From NCBI RefSeq assembly GCF_900130015.1, contig NZ_FQXS01000037.1, forward strand, positions 1 through 37,598: a stretch of 37,598 nt of DNA, given 5' to 3'. The DNA is from Desulfofustis glycolicus DSM 9705. Lineage in GTDB: Bacteria > Desulfobacterota > Desulfobulbia > Desulfobulbales > Desulfocapsaceae. Every line of letters starts with the position of its first letter. The stretch's first letter is position 1. Positions 14,425 through 22,978 of this stretch are shown piece after piece. The position numbers were made by a program, and so were the translations under genes. A model generated the notes under the pieces. That model was not told the DNA's origin. It did no database searches and was given only the letters and a program-made list of their open reading frames with translations.

Positions 14425-17289
14425 GTGGATAAAATCAAGACATACTTCATTGGTTGCGGCGTACTCGGACCGGATGTGAAACACATCGCCCGGGCGCACG
14501 GTATCTTATTGAAAAGTATGTTGCTTCCGGGTGGTCTGCACAATAATCCAGGTCTACTACGGACAAGGCTACAGGAAGCAATCGATACGGCCTCGCAAGA
14601 TGCGAGCTGCAAACGTATTATTGTCGGCTATGGCTTGTGCGGTAGGGGAACCGTTGGTATCAGGGCGCGCTCGGTGCCGCTTGTTTTTCCGAAAGTGCAC
14701 GACTGCATAGCCCTTTTTCTCGGTAGCGATCAGGCTTACAGAGAGCAGTTCGCAAAATTTCCGGGGACCTTCTATATCTCCGCCGGCTGGTACCGGGAAA
14801 AGGAGAGGCCGAAAATTGAAAAGCATGATGATGAACAAATCTGGGTCGGTTCCGGGTCAATGGGATGCCTGGAACTGGAAGAGAAATATGGGGTCGAGCA
14901 AGGCAGGGAGATTATCGATTTCTTCTCCTCTTGGAAGGCGAACTACCAGCGGGCAGCATTTATAGACACCGGTACCAGCAAATCAAAGAAATATGAACGG
15001 TACGCAAAAGAAATAGCTGAACAAAATGGTTGGCAGTATGAGAGAATCAAAGGTAGGCTTGATTTGATCAGCAGACTGTTGAAGGCAACCTCGTCTGATA
15101 AACAGCTTTTGGTAGTCCCTCCCGGTCAGGTCACTGTGTATTCGGCCATTTACAACTGTCTTGATTCCACCCCTACGGTAAAAAACGTATCAGGGGCAGG
15201 AAGTGGGAGGGAGCCAAGATACCTTTATTTCGGGAGCAACAAAAAGGGTAAACAAGAGATAGACCGGCCCTCCGGAATGCCCAGGAAGAACTCCCCCCGC
15301 CACCGATTCGGTCTTGGTATCGATGCGGGTGGTACATACACTGATGCGGTCATCTACAATTTTGTGGATAAAACTGTAGTCAGTAAGAAAAAAGCGTTGA
15401 CTACTAAGTGGGATTTCACCATCGGCATTGGTGAGGCATTGGCTGATTTTCAACAGCACACACTGGCTCGGGTGGATCTGGTTTCGGTTTCCACTACCCT
15501 TGCAACTAATGCCATTGTTGAGGGGGAAGGTCAGAGAGCGGGTATGCTGATTATGTCGGGACCTGGAGCAGCCTGTGACGAACTCGCCAGCTATGGTCCT
15601 TGGGCAGAAATCAAGGGGCAACTCTCCATTTCCGGCCAAGAGGTTCAGGCAATTGACAAGAACCAGGTACTTGAAGTAGCAAGAAAAATGATTGAAAAAG
15701 AAGGGGTTACGGCTTTTGCCGTTTCCGGCTTTGGCGGATCGGTGAATCCGACCCATGAACTCGAGGTCAGAAATATCCTGGTAGAGTCTTTCGGCATGAT
15801 CGTCTGCTGCGGTCATGAGCTATCGGATCAGCTAAACCTTGTGGTACGCGCTCAGACGGCGTTCCTCAACGCCAGGATTATCCCGCGAATGGTGAAATTC
15901 TTCCACGAGCTGGAATCAATCTTTGCCAGTAGAGCGATACATGCCCCTATTATGGTGGTGAAAGGCGACGGCACACTGGTCTCTGTGAGAATGGCGGTGG
16001 AACGCCCGGTGGAGACTGTCCTCTCCGGTCCGGCAGCCTCCGTTGCCGGAGCAAAGCTTCTCACCGGGCTTGAGCAGGCCCTGGTCGTAGATATAGGTGG
16101 CACGACAACGGACACCGGAACTCTAGAAAACGGGTTAGTGAAGATTTGTAGCCAAGGGGCGAGAGTCGGGAACACCTCAACCCATGTTAAAGCGCTGGAT
16201 ATACGTACGGTTGGTCTTGGCGGCGATAGTCTTATCCGCTATGCCAAGTCGGAACTATACCTCGGGCCCAGAAGGGTGGCTCCGGTTTCCTGGGCCTCTA
16301 CCCGTGACCCGGGAGGTATGGACAGGGCACTGCAATATATGGAGAAACATGTTTCAACCGAGTCTCAAACCAATTTTTCCCAGGTAATCCTGATGTCGAG
16401 TGAAAGAGGTGATCCCGAACACCCGCTTTTTCCCTTTCAGCCGACCAAACAGGAGCTGGAGCTTTTAGAACTTCTCTACAAGCGACCTCACTGTTTGGAA
16501 GAACTGGTACGGATACTAGGCCTCAATTCCCATCGTTTTTTAAATAGTCGAAGACTGGAGGAGTTCGGCCTCGTTCAGCGGTGCGGTTTGACACCAACGG
16601 ACATTCTTCATCTAGAGGGCAGTTTCGTGCAGTGGCATAAAGAAGCTGCTGAGAGAATGGTGTCGATCCTTGCTCAGTTCTCCAAAAATGAACCCGCTGC
16701 ACTCATCAGGTTGGTGCGGTACCGATTTGAAAAAGCACTTGCCCGTGAGCTGGTTTTGAAACACTTGGCGGAGGATGTGGAGGTCCAGGAAGAAACCGAC
16801 TCCAGGTTACTTGAACATCTGCTGCAATGCATGCTCGGGAAGAAGGGAAGAACTTATCAAGTACGAGCCAAGTTTGATCACCCGATAGTTGGGATTGGCG
16901 CCCCCGCACCATATTTTCTCCCGGCAACAGGCAGGCTGTTTGATACAGAGGTTCTAATACCCAAAGATGGTGATGTGGCTAATGCATTGGGGGCTATTTC
17001 CTCCAATATTGTTATCAGAGAAACGCTGGAAATTAGACCAGCTCCGGCAGGCGGTTTTCAATTGCAAGGTATTGCGGGCCCTAACCATTTTAACGATATC
17101 GACGAGGTGGAGAAATTGGCCGTTGAACATCTGCTTCACAATATCTCTAGTAAAGGTCGTAAAGCAGGGACCCGAAGTGATGACGTAACAATGGAGATCA
17201 AGGATACCATCGTTGATACTGCGGATGGGGCCAGCCTCTTCCTTGGGCGTACCATTTCTGCAACACTAGTGGGCCTGCCCGAAATCTGA
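14425..17289 (+). CDS. DUF1638 – hydantoinase/oxoprolinase A-like fusion
   Basis: This 954-residue protein starts with GTG, preceded by AAGGAG. Residues 1 to about 240 look like DUF1638: YFIGCGVLGPDVKHIARAHG, IIVGYGLCGRGTVGI, a VHDC motif and GWYREKERPKIEKH. A linker (about 250-290) leads into a hydantoinase/oxoprolinase-A-like ASKHA ATPase with the phosphate-1 motif GLGIDAGGTYTDAV at about 297 and the second motif VVDIGGTTTDTG near 555. The segment around 675-735 (LELLELLYKRPHCLEELVRIL…LEEFGLVQRCGLT) looks like a winged helix inserted in the ATPase. Hydantoinase subunit B is absent, arguing against a real hydantoinase. From context it may be an ATP-dependent corrinoid- or methyltransferase-maintenance factor. 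Function is inferred only. Confidence 0.8.
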   Translation: MDKIKTYFIGCGVLGPDVKHIARAHGILLKSMLLPGGLHNNPGLLRTRLQEAIDTASQDASCKRIIVGYGLCGRGTVGIRARSVPLVFPKVHDCIALFLGSDQAYREQFAKFPGTFYISAGWYREKERPKIEKHDDEQIWVGSGSMGCLELEEKYGVEQGREIIDFFSSWKANYQRAAFIDTGTSKSKKYERYAKEIAEQNGWQYERIKGRLDLISRLLKATSSDKQLLVVPPGQVTVYSAIYNCLDSTPTVKNVSGAGSGREPRYLYFGSNKKGKQEIDRPSGMPRKNSPRHRFGLGIDAGGTYTDAVIYNFVDKTVVSKKKALTTKWDFTIGIGEALADFQQHTLARVDLVSVSTTLATNAIVEGEGQRAGMLIMSGPGAACDELASYGPWAEIKGQLSISGQEVQAIDKNQVLEVARKMIEKEGVTAFAVSGFGGSVNPTHELEVRNILVESFGMIVCCGHELSDQLNLVVRAQTAFLNARIIPRMVKFFHELESIFASRAIHAPIMVVKGDGTLVSVRMAVERPVETVLSGPAASVAGAKLLTGLEQALVVDIGGTTTDTGTLENGLVKICSQGARVGNTSTHVKALDIRTVGLGGDSLIRYAKSELYLGPRRVAPVSWASTRDPGGMDRALQYMEKHVSTESQTNFSQVILMSSERGDPEHPLFPFQPTKQELELLELLYKRPHCLEELVRILGLNSHRFLNSRRLEEFGLVQRCGLTPTDILHLEGSFVQWHKEAAERMVSILAQFSKNEPAALIRLVRYRFEKALARELVLKHLAEDVEVQEETDSRLLEHLLQCMLGKKGRTYQVRAKFDHPIVGIGAPAPYFLPATGRLFDTEVLIPKDGDVANALGAISSNIVIRETLEIRPAPAGGFQLQGIAGPNHFNDIDEVEKLAVEHLLHNISSKGRKAGTRSDDVTMEIKDTIVDTADGASLFLGRTISATLVGLPEI

Positions 17290-17929
17290 CCTCCCTGAAC
17301 CAACCTCAACAAAGGCACCATGAAAACCTCTGATACTGGGTAAGCATTACCGCCCGTGATGATCATGTCTGTATCCTTGCTGTTGACATATTCCAGTATC
17401 TTTTTATCTTTCCTCTTTTTTCGAATTTGTGACTAAAGATGCTACATGAATCTACACTACGGAAGAAATAAACTGGGTTTGGCGGAGGAACCCATAGGAA
17501 GCAGAGGCCAGCGCGCTACTTTTATCCTGATCGATACTACGATGGCCAACTGATATTTGGGTTGTTTCGGGGAGCGACTCGTGAGGTGGCAACCACGGTG
17601 ATCATGGTAACCAGTTTCGGTAACATCGAAGTGGGAGGTGGAAATATCACAAATAATAGATCTCACTCAGATTTTAGTGGTCGCTAACCAGGGTAATCAC
17701 AGTAACCAGACGTTGCTGTTGCTTCACATGATTTTTATAGGGATGTGAGTTCTAATCCCAATCACCCATCGAAAAGAAAGGCTTGAGGGGTAACCCGTAA
17801 CCACTCTTTGGAGTGGTACATTGAAACTTGTAAAATGATGGCATTGCAGGACATTCGATCACGATGTCGAACGTCAAATTGCTATATGGGGCCTCACTTT
17901 TTGTGTTATATCAAGGCAATAACCTAAAT

Positions 17930-17946
17930 TCCCGCCGCCTCCACCA
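17930..17946 (+). other. tmRNA 3'-end attachment core, copy 1
   Basis: TCCCGCCGCCTCCACCA is identical to the copy at 36530-36546 and is the expected terminal sequence of a bacterial tmRNA (acceptor stem plus CCA). The flanking bases upstream do not continue into a tmRNA, so this is a short duplicated fragment, as left by site-specific integration into the 3' end of ssrA. Confidence 0.65.
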
Positions 17947-18001
17947 TTATTAATAAAATTTTATATAAAATCAATTACTTATAAAGCGTAGAAAATCCGA
18001 G

Positions 18002-18021
18002 GTTCGACACTTTTGTCGAAC
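18002..18021. repeat. 8-bp hairpin with 4-base loop
   Basis: GTTCGACA and TGTCGAAC are perfect complements around CTTT. It lies just before the terminator at 18032 and could be part of the same transcript. The stem contains TTCGA, which recalls the T-loop of tmRNA, but it lies downstream of the CCA. Confidence 0.5.
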
Positions 18022-18031
18022 TGGTACATCA

Positions 18032-18077
18032 GATGGTCCATTAGTGGTACATTGCCCGCTAATGGACCATCTTTTTT
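18032..18077 (+). terminator. strong intrinsic terminator
   Basis: GATGGTCCATTAG (18032-18044) pairs perfectly with CTAATGGACCATC (18059-18071) and is followed by six T. The orientation is plus. No protein gene ends nearby, the closest being at 17289. It may end read-through from the DUF1638 fusion gene or an unrecognised small RNA. Confidence 0.85.
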
Positions 18078-18223
18078 GTTGCCTTAAGAGGTATAAAGAT
18101 CCGCACTATTCCGTCTTCGTAATGCGAAATCACGGTCTCATTTGCGACGAGGCCTTGTCCTTGTTGCATTAATAAGTTAGGATAAGAGGCCTCATTTTAA
18201 GAAATATCATTGTTTCCGCCCAA

Positions 18224-18240
18224 CCGTGAATACTTCACGG
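18224..18240 (+). promoter_or_regulatory. hairpin adjoining the ribosome-binding site of the large exported protein
   Basis: CCGTGAA-TAC-TTCACGG forms a perfect 7-bp stem. Its last two G are the first bases of GGAAGAAGG, the only Shine-Dalgarno-like stretch before the ATG at 18252. It could influence translation start. Confidence 0.5.
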
Positions 18241-18251
18241 AAGAAGGTGCT

Positions 18252-21014
18252 ATGAATCGTCAGCCCTATTCGTCTCTTTATTCTCTTTTATTTTTCGTCT
18301 TGGTCTCCTTGTTTTGGTCAGGCAAAGTTTGGTGCTTTGATAATGATGCCGAACGACAAATAGCCATGCTGGAGGCTGATGCGAAACAGTACGCGCTGAC
18401 TCCAAGACAAATTCTGGAGCGATTGGATGTCATGTTATATGCCGACGACCGTTTTTCTCCCCGAGTCGACAGAAAAACAGGCACCTATTGGGTTAAGGAG
18501 GGCGAGGAAAAATACCTGAGAAGCAAAGAGGAAAAGGCCTGGATGTTAAAAAGAGCCCTGAAAATTTCAAACTTTGACAACATGTCCGTCGAAGATCGAC
18601 AGCGTTTTTCGAAAATCGTTGATACCCACATGATCGGCGAAGAGATCGACAAACTGGAAACACAACAAAGACAGCTAGATTCAGCAGCTGATATTATAGC
18701 GTTTATTGACGAGGTAACGAGATCAGATGGAGAAACGGTAAAAAGAGTACTGGATGGAACAATCAGTCCTTCTGATATCCAGTTCGGTGCTACAGTCCTG
18801 GTACCTGACGTTACAGGTAAAAAAATAGTTGATGCTGTTGGGGCCCTCGAAAAAGCAGGGCTGAACATCAAAACACGATTGACCAAAACCAAATCAAATG
18901 CACAGGCAAATTTGGTATTTGCCCAAGATATCACGGCAGGGACGGACATCGCTAAAGATTCTGTCGTCACTTTGGATGTTTACATACTCGGCAACGATGA
19001 TATTGAGCAGCTCAACGCACATTTGCTGGCGGCTGGCCTTCCTCCCGTGTTGCAGGGTCGACTCTATTCTCCGACGCTTGTTCCTCCGTATACGGTCGGC
19101 AGAAAAATTTCTGAAGCTGTTGATATGCTACAGAATTCGGGATTTAAAATATTAACAAGCATAACGAAAACCCGGATAAAATCGGCAGCGAATATCGTGT
19201 ATGCTCAGGACCCGATGGGGAAAGAAGTTCCGAACGGTTCAGTGATAACGCTCAGCGTGTATGCGTTTGATGAAACTGCTGCCCAGGAAGCCTGTTCGGA
19301 AGCCTATGGAAACTATCGAACCGCTATGACCGGTTATGAGCCTGATTTGAACGAAGGCAGTATCATACTTGCCCAAGCTGCCGAGAACGAGTGTTGGTTT
19401 ACTGAACGTGCGGAAAAGCACTATGCCAAAACCAAAAAGAGCTATGAGAAAGCTTTAACGGAGCAGGTACATGCGGAGAAGTTATGTCAGGAACTGTTTC
19501 AGGAATATAAGGAGAAGATGGCATCCAAAGGAAGTCCTGTTGATTTCAGCAAGGGTCGACAGATTCTCAGTCAGGCACAGCAGTGTGACTGGTTCGAGCG
19601 GGCTGAAGCCCATTATGTTCGATCCGAACAGAAATATCAGAACACGCTCGCACTGCAAGAGGATGAGCGACTCCAGAAGTATTGCAAGGATCTTGCAGCT
19701 AAACTCGATGATGCTGCAGAACAGATCCGGCAAACTGGGGATATCTCAGAGCTGAATTTCATCCTTTCGTCATCCCAAAACTGCGACTGGTATGAGAAAG
19801 CTCTTGTCATGGTGCCCTGCCTTGAAGGTGAATCAAAAGGAATGACCGCCTATAGGAATGGTGACTTGGATACTGCATCCCACTGGGCCAGGTGGGGAAA
19901 ATCCAATAGTTGTGCTTATACGGAAAGGCTTTCGTCCCTGGTGAAGGAAAAGAAGGCTGATCGTGCCCAGCAGGCTTTAGCAGAAAAAGAAGCTGAACAA
20001 CGTCAGAACTATTGCCACAATCTTGCGGCCAAATTTGATGCTGCCGCAGAACAGGTTAGGGAAAACGGGGATATTGCAGAACTCAATTTCATTCTTTCGT
20101 CGTCCCAAAACTGCGCCTGGCATGAGAAAGCGACTGCCATGGTGCCCTGTCTTGAGGGTGAATCCAAAGCAATAAACGCCTATAACAATGGTGACCTTGA
20201 TACGGCATCTCAGTGGACTCGGTGGGGAAAATCAAAAAGCTGCTCATATGCTGGAAGGCTTTCCACGTTGATTGGAACTATGAAGGCGGATCGAGACAAA
20301 CAGCAGCACTGCCGGCAACTCGCTCAACAATTTGATAACTCAGTAGCACAGGCGAACCAGGCGCTTGACTCATCAGTTCTGAAATCAATTCTTGCTTCCG
20401 CGGAAGGATGTTCATGGCATGCCAGAGTCAGTGCTTTGATCCCTTGTGTCGATGGTGAGTACAATGGTTTCAGAGCATATAATAGCGGCGACATGCCGAA
20501 CGCATTATCCTGGAGCAATTGGGGTAAAAAGAACAATTGTTCCTATACGGCCAGGCTGGAAGGATTGATCAACCAACAAATCACCCTGCAACAGCAGCAG
20601 ATAGTTCAGCAGAAACCTGGTTTTTGGGAGACCGTTGGCCAGGGATTTGCCAAAGATCTCGAAGCCTATAATAATAAACTGAGCGCCCAGATGCAGATGC
20701 AGACCCAGCGCTATGTAAACCAGGCAATCCAGCAGCAGTTCCAGGAAAAAGACGCTAAAAAGGCAGCCTCCCGGCAACCGCTTCAGCAGAAATCAATGGG
20801 TTCACCCCCACCAAAGACCAGGCAACCAAGTCAGACGAATTCCTGTGCTCACATTGATGCCCAACTATTAGCTGCATGTAACGCCCGGAATGTCCCCTTG
20901 GGAGAATCACTATATGAGCAGGCTGGCCGTATGGGGTGCAATCTTTCTCCGGCGACGGATTCCTGCATAGATCGTTATATCGATGAGTGGATGAGAAGCG
21001 TAGGAAGCTTTTGA
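18252..21014 (+). CDS. exported PASTA / Cys-Trp repeat protein, copy A
   Basis: I start at the ATG at 18252 because it opens a clean Sec signal peptide (NRQPYSSLYSLLFFVLVSLFW); the upstream ATG at 18210 would mask it. The mature protein of roughly 890 residues has PASTA-like domains at about 182-248 (VPDVTGKKIVDAVGALEKAG) and 279-342. Then come two Cys blocks and three repeats of about 90 residues starting near 478, 588 and 687. The repeat pattern is C-x-x-LAAKxD … ILSSSQNCxWxEK … PCLEGES … AYxNGDLxxAxxWxxWGKSxxCxYxxRL. A segment PGFWETVGQGF, a Gln-rich helix and a four-Cys C-terminal domain end it. PASTA domains elsewhere bind peptidoglycan or partner proteins; the repeat family is unknown to me. 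The small gene at 21177 follows. A diverged homologue lies at 32339. Confidence 0.85.
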   Translation: MNRQPYSSLYSLLFFVLVSLFWSGKVWCFDNDAERQIAMLEADAKQYALTPRQILERLDVMLYADDRFSPRVDRKTGTYWVKEGEEKYLRSKEEKAWMLKRALKISNFDNMSVEDRQRFSKIVDTHMIGEEIDKLETQQRQLDSAADIIAFIDEVTRSDGETVKRVLDGTISPSDIQFGATVLVPDVTGKKIVDAVGALEKAGLNIKTRLTKTKSNAQANLVFAQDITAGTDIAKDSVVTLDVYILGNDDIEQLNAHLLAAGLPPVLQGRLYSPTLVPPYTVGRKISEAVDMLQNSGFKILTSITKTRIKSAANIVYAQDPMGKEVPNGSVITLSVYAFDETAAQEACSEAYGNYRTAMTGYEPDLNEGSIILAQAAENECWFTERAEKHYAKTKKSYEKALTEQVHAEKLCQELFQEYKEKMASKGSPVDFSKGRQILSQAQQCDWFERAEAHYVRSEQKYQNTLALQEDERLQKYCKDLAAKLDDAAEQIRQTGDISELNFILSSSQNCDWYEKALVMVPCLEGESKGMTAYRNGDLDTASHWARWGKSNSCAYTERLSSLVKEKKADRAQQALAEKEAEQRQNYCHNLAAKFDAAAEQVRENGDIAELNFILSSSQNCAWHEKATAMVPCLEGESKAINAYNNGDLDTASQWTRWGKSKSCSYAGRLSTLIGTMKADRDKQQHCRQLAQQFDNSVAQANQALDSSVLKSILASAEGCSWHARVSALIPCVDGEYNGFRAYNSGDMPNALSWSNWGKKNNCSYTARLEGLINQQITLQQQQIVQQKPGFWETVGQGFAKDLEAYNNKLSAQMQMQTQRYVNQAIQQQFQEKDAKKAASRQPLQQKSMGSPPPKTRQPSQTNSCAHIDAQLLAACNARNVPLGESLYEQAGRMGCNLSPATDSCIDRYIDEWMRSVGSF

Positions 21015-21176
21015 GAATGACACGATTGACCTGTGCAACCATTTCAGTCCGGATAATTGGATTGTGAAAAGGCATTAATGGAACATGAGCGGTAGCGTTT
21101 GTGTTGTGCAAGATTGCCGATAAAGAAAATTGGTACTTAATCAAAGGGTTATGCAAGACTTAACGGGAGGAGTTTC

Positions 21177-21788
21177 GTGAGAAAGAAGACTTTCGTTGCC
21201 CTTCATGTATTTGTTTTTTTGGCGTTGTTGTGTGTTGCGCAAAATGCAACAGCAAACGATCATTTTAATGATCCGAAATTGAACCAGGCTTTACAAGATA
21301 TTTTAGAAGGGTTCGATTTTGAGACGGCAACGTTGGATGATTGCAGGGATCCTTATGATAGGATGATGGTGGCGATCTCTGAAGGGGTTTTCGAAGGATC
21401 AAAATACTACTTGGCGAATGCTTATGGGTATCAGGGAATGCTCAGAATGTGTTTATCTCAGAACATGACGGATGAGGAGTTCCTTCAAAAAATTGGCCCA
21501 ATACTTGAGTCATTTAAAATGGCCCAGAAAGCTGCACCTGATTGGGCGCCACCATATAGCATGCTCGGGAATATTTACCGTGCTTTGGGCAACTATACTC
21601 AGTCACCAACCGACTTTAGAGAAGCCGAAAGATTTTTAAAAAAGGCGCTGCAACTTAACCCTGATAAAGCTGAATACCGGGAAATGCTACGGGAGATTCA
21701 ACAAAATCTGCCTGCAGATAAAGGCGCGGGCGGGCAGAGTAGCGGAAGTAAGAGTAACGAAGGATTTGAACCCATCCCTTTTGAGTAA
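21177..21788 (+). CDS. exported TPR-like protein with FEPIPFE C-terminus, copy A
   Basis: This 203-residue protein starts with GTG at 21177, preceded by GGGAGG 6 bases upstream. It has a signal peptide (RKKTFVALHVFVFLALLCVAQNATA). The mature part is helical, with a TPR-like pair around YSMLGNIYRALGNY and FREAERFLKKALQLNPDKAEYREML. A Gly/Ser-rich linker leads to the end GFEPIPFE. The unrelated-looking small gene at 35706, after the homologous large gene, ends in the same seven residues. I do not recognise the family. The pairing implies that the two exported products work together in the periplasm or at the envelope. Confidence 0.8.
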   Translation: MRKKTFVALHVFVFLALLCVAQNATANDHFNDPKLNQALQDILEGFDFETATLDDCRDPYDRMMVAISEGVFEGSKYYLANAYGYQGMLRMCLSQNMTDEEFLQKIGPILESFKMAQKAAPDWAPPYSMLGNIYRALGNYTQSPTDFREAERFLKKALQLNPDKAEYREMLREIQQNLPADKGAGGQSSGSKSNEGFEPIPFE

Positions 21789-22171
21789 ACAATCGTGGCC
21801 ACCATGCATTGATTCCTCGACAGGATTTTTTGCAGAAAGAAGGCAACCCGGGCTTATGCTACGATCCTCTGTGGAAAAGGAATGGCTGCCTGTCGGGAGC
21901 AAAAGCCATTCTTTTCTCGATTTACTTCAACCCACAAACAGCCTTCCAGAAACTCAGCAATGTCGGTATTCATCATTAGCACCAGTTTGCCAGCCGAACC
22001 GAAAATCCAGAATCAACCATCTATCATTTTGAAAATTCCCATCAAAATCAACGCATCACCCCAGAACAACTGTATTTTCTTCCCCGATTTGGTTACCATA
22101 AACCATAACCAAATCGACATCATAACCAAATCACCCCCAACGTCCAGTCACCCTCAGCAACACAACCGGTC
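21789..22171. other. spacer before integrase remnant with inverted and direct repeats
   Basis: No gene is supported in these 383 bases. Composition shifts to AT-rich and C-rich on the plus strand (many CCAAATC, ACCCC). It holds the repeat cluster described at 22085-22132, immediately upstream of the integrase fragment. Confidence 0.5.
22085..22132. repeat. inverted repeat plus direct repeats near integrase
   Basis: CGATTTGGTTA (22085-22095) pairs perfectly with TAACCAAATCG (22106-22116). The dodecamer CATAACCAAATC occurs at 22104-22115 and again at 22121-22132, a 17-base period. Such short repeats next to a tyrosine recombinase gene often bind the recombinase arm domain or a directionality factor. 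That role is inferred. Confidence 0.6.
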
Positions 22172-22549
22172 ATGAATATTCCCTCCTACGTCTATCAAAA
22201 CGGCTTCTGCATCTACTATTTCCGCATCGCCATACCGAAGCACCTGAAACCTGCGTTTCGTAAACACGAGATCCGCAAATCCCTCAAGACGACGAACTAC
22301 CACTTCGCCGTCAAAGAAGCTCGTCGTCTGGCCGTTATCACCGAGCAGCTGTTCCGCTCCGATACCTGCACGCTCGACGACATCAACTCGGCTTTCCGCT
22401 CTGGAGCGCGCAATACCCCCACTATGAATAACGTTCCTGATCGTGGTTACCGTGGTTACTCTGCTTACCGGACGTCGCAAATGAAACAAGATCAAATAAT
22501 TGCGCGTACTGTCGCCGCGGCCACCTTGTTTTTCAAGGCATCTAAATGA
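22172..22549 (+). pseudogene. DUF6538-type tyrosine recombinase, N-terminal fragment
   Basis: The first 65 residues (SYVYQNGFCIYYFRIAIPKHLKPAF…EIRKSLKTTNYHFAVKEARRLAV) match the N-terminal DUF6538 domain of phage-type integrases found on genomic islands. The rest of the integrase (core-binding and catalytic domains) is missing: the frame stops at 22549, and the following 400 bases show no catalytic motifs in any frame. A fitting C-terminal half lies 8.6 kb away at 31189. Within the fragment, 22437-22464 contains two GTGGTTAC units in tandem, which encode RGYRGY. No ribosome-binding site is obvious. Confidence 0.75.
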
Positions 22550-22978
22550 AACCTGTTCTGCATCAACATCGAAGGGCAGTGCGAGGGATCTCGATAAGTT
22601 CATCGCCCACCAACACAAGGCTTACACCGGGGAATACCTCGATTCTTGTAATCCTTTCGAACTGCGCTCGTTCACTCGTTCACAGTTAAGCCGATGTTTC
22701 TCGACCGGCTCGATGCCGAATATGACTAGGAGAAGGGATGCTATGTTTCTAAGGGGTCAAATGATTGAACCCGGCCATCAGTAATCGGCACAGTAGGGAG
22801 TCGTTGACATCGCCGTCGTGTTACATCAACGGACCACTGCCCCTGCTTTATGACGCAGCTGCCGGAATGCTACCGGCAGTGCCGGCCATTTGATGGTTCT
22901 GCGTAAACAACACGTCACTCTCAGACTTTCGGGTTCGGGGGTGGGTGCATGCGACTCACACCACCTTTCAGGTGACGA
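22550..22978. other. remnant DNA between integrase fragment and GntR gene
   Basis: No gene supported. It contains a 7-bp hairpin (CTGCCGG/CCGGCAG, about 22858-22878) that could end transcription of the GntR gene from the minus strand. A 37-base stretch (22803-22839) resembles 31125-31161 on the far side of the inserted operon, with 27 of 37 bases identical and no gaps. Confidence 0.5.

Larger units (their letters stand above)
17290..18251. other. island boundary region, no supported gene
   Basis: About 960 bases with no convincing gene; short frames lack ribosome-binding sites. It holds a recurring GGTAAYCAC/GTAACCAG-type motif twice (17589-17614 and 17683-17709), a tmRNA-3'-end-like attachment core (17930-17946), an 8-bp hairpin (18002-18021), an intrinsic terminator (18032-18077) and a hairpin touching the next ribosome-binding site (18224-18240). 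The octamer TGGTACAT occurs three times between 17814 and 18053. Base composition is more AT-rich than the genes to the left. Confidence 0.6.

Noticed and set aside
17457-17666. 69-codon frame on the minus strand
   Set aside because: No ribosome-binding site or homology; it overlaps the repeated GGTAACC-type motifs.
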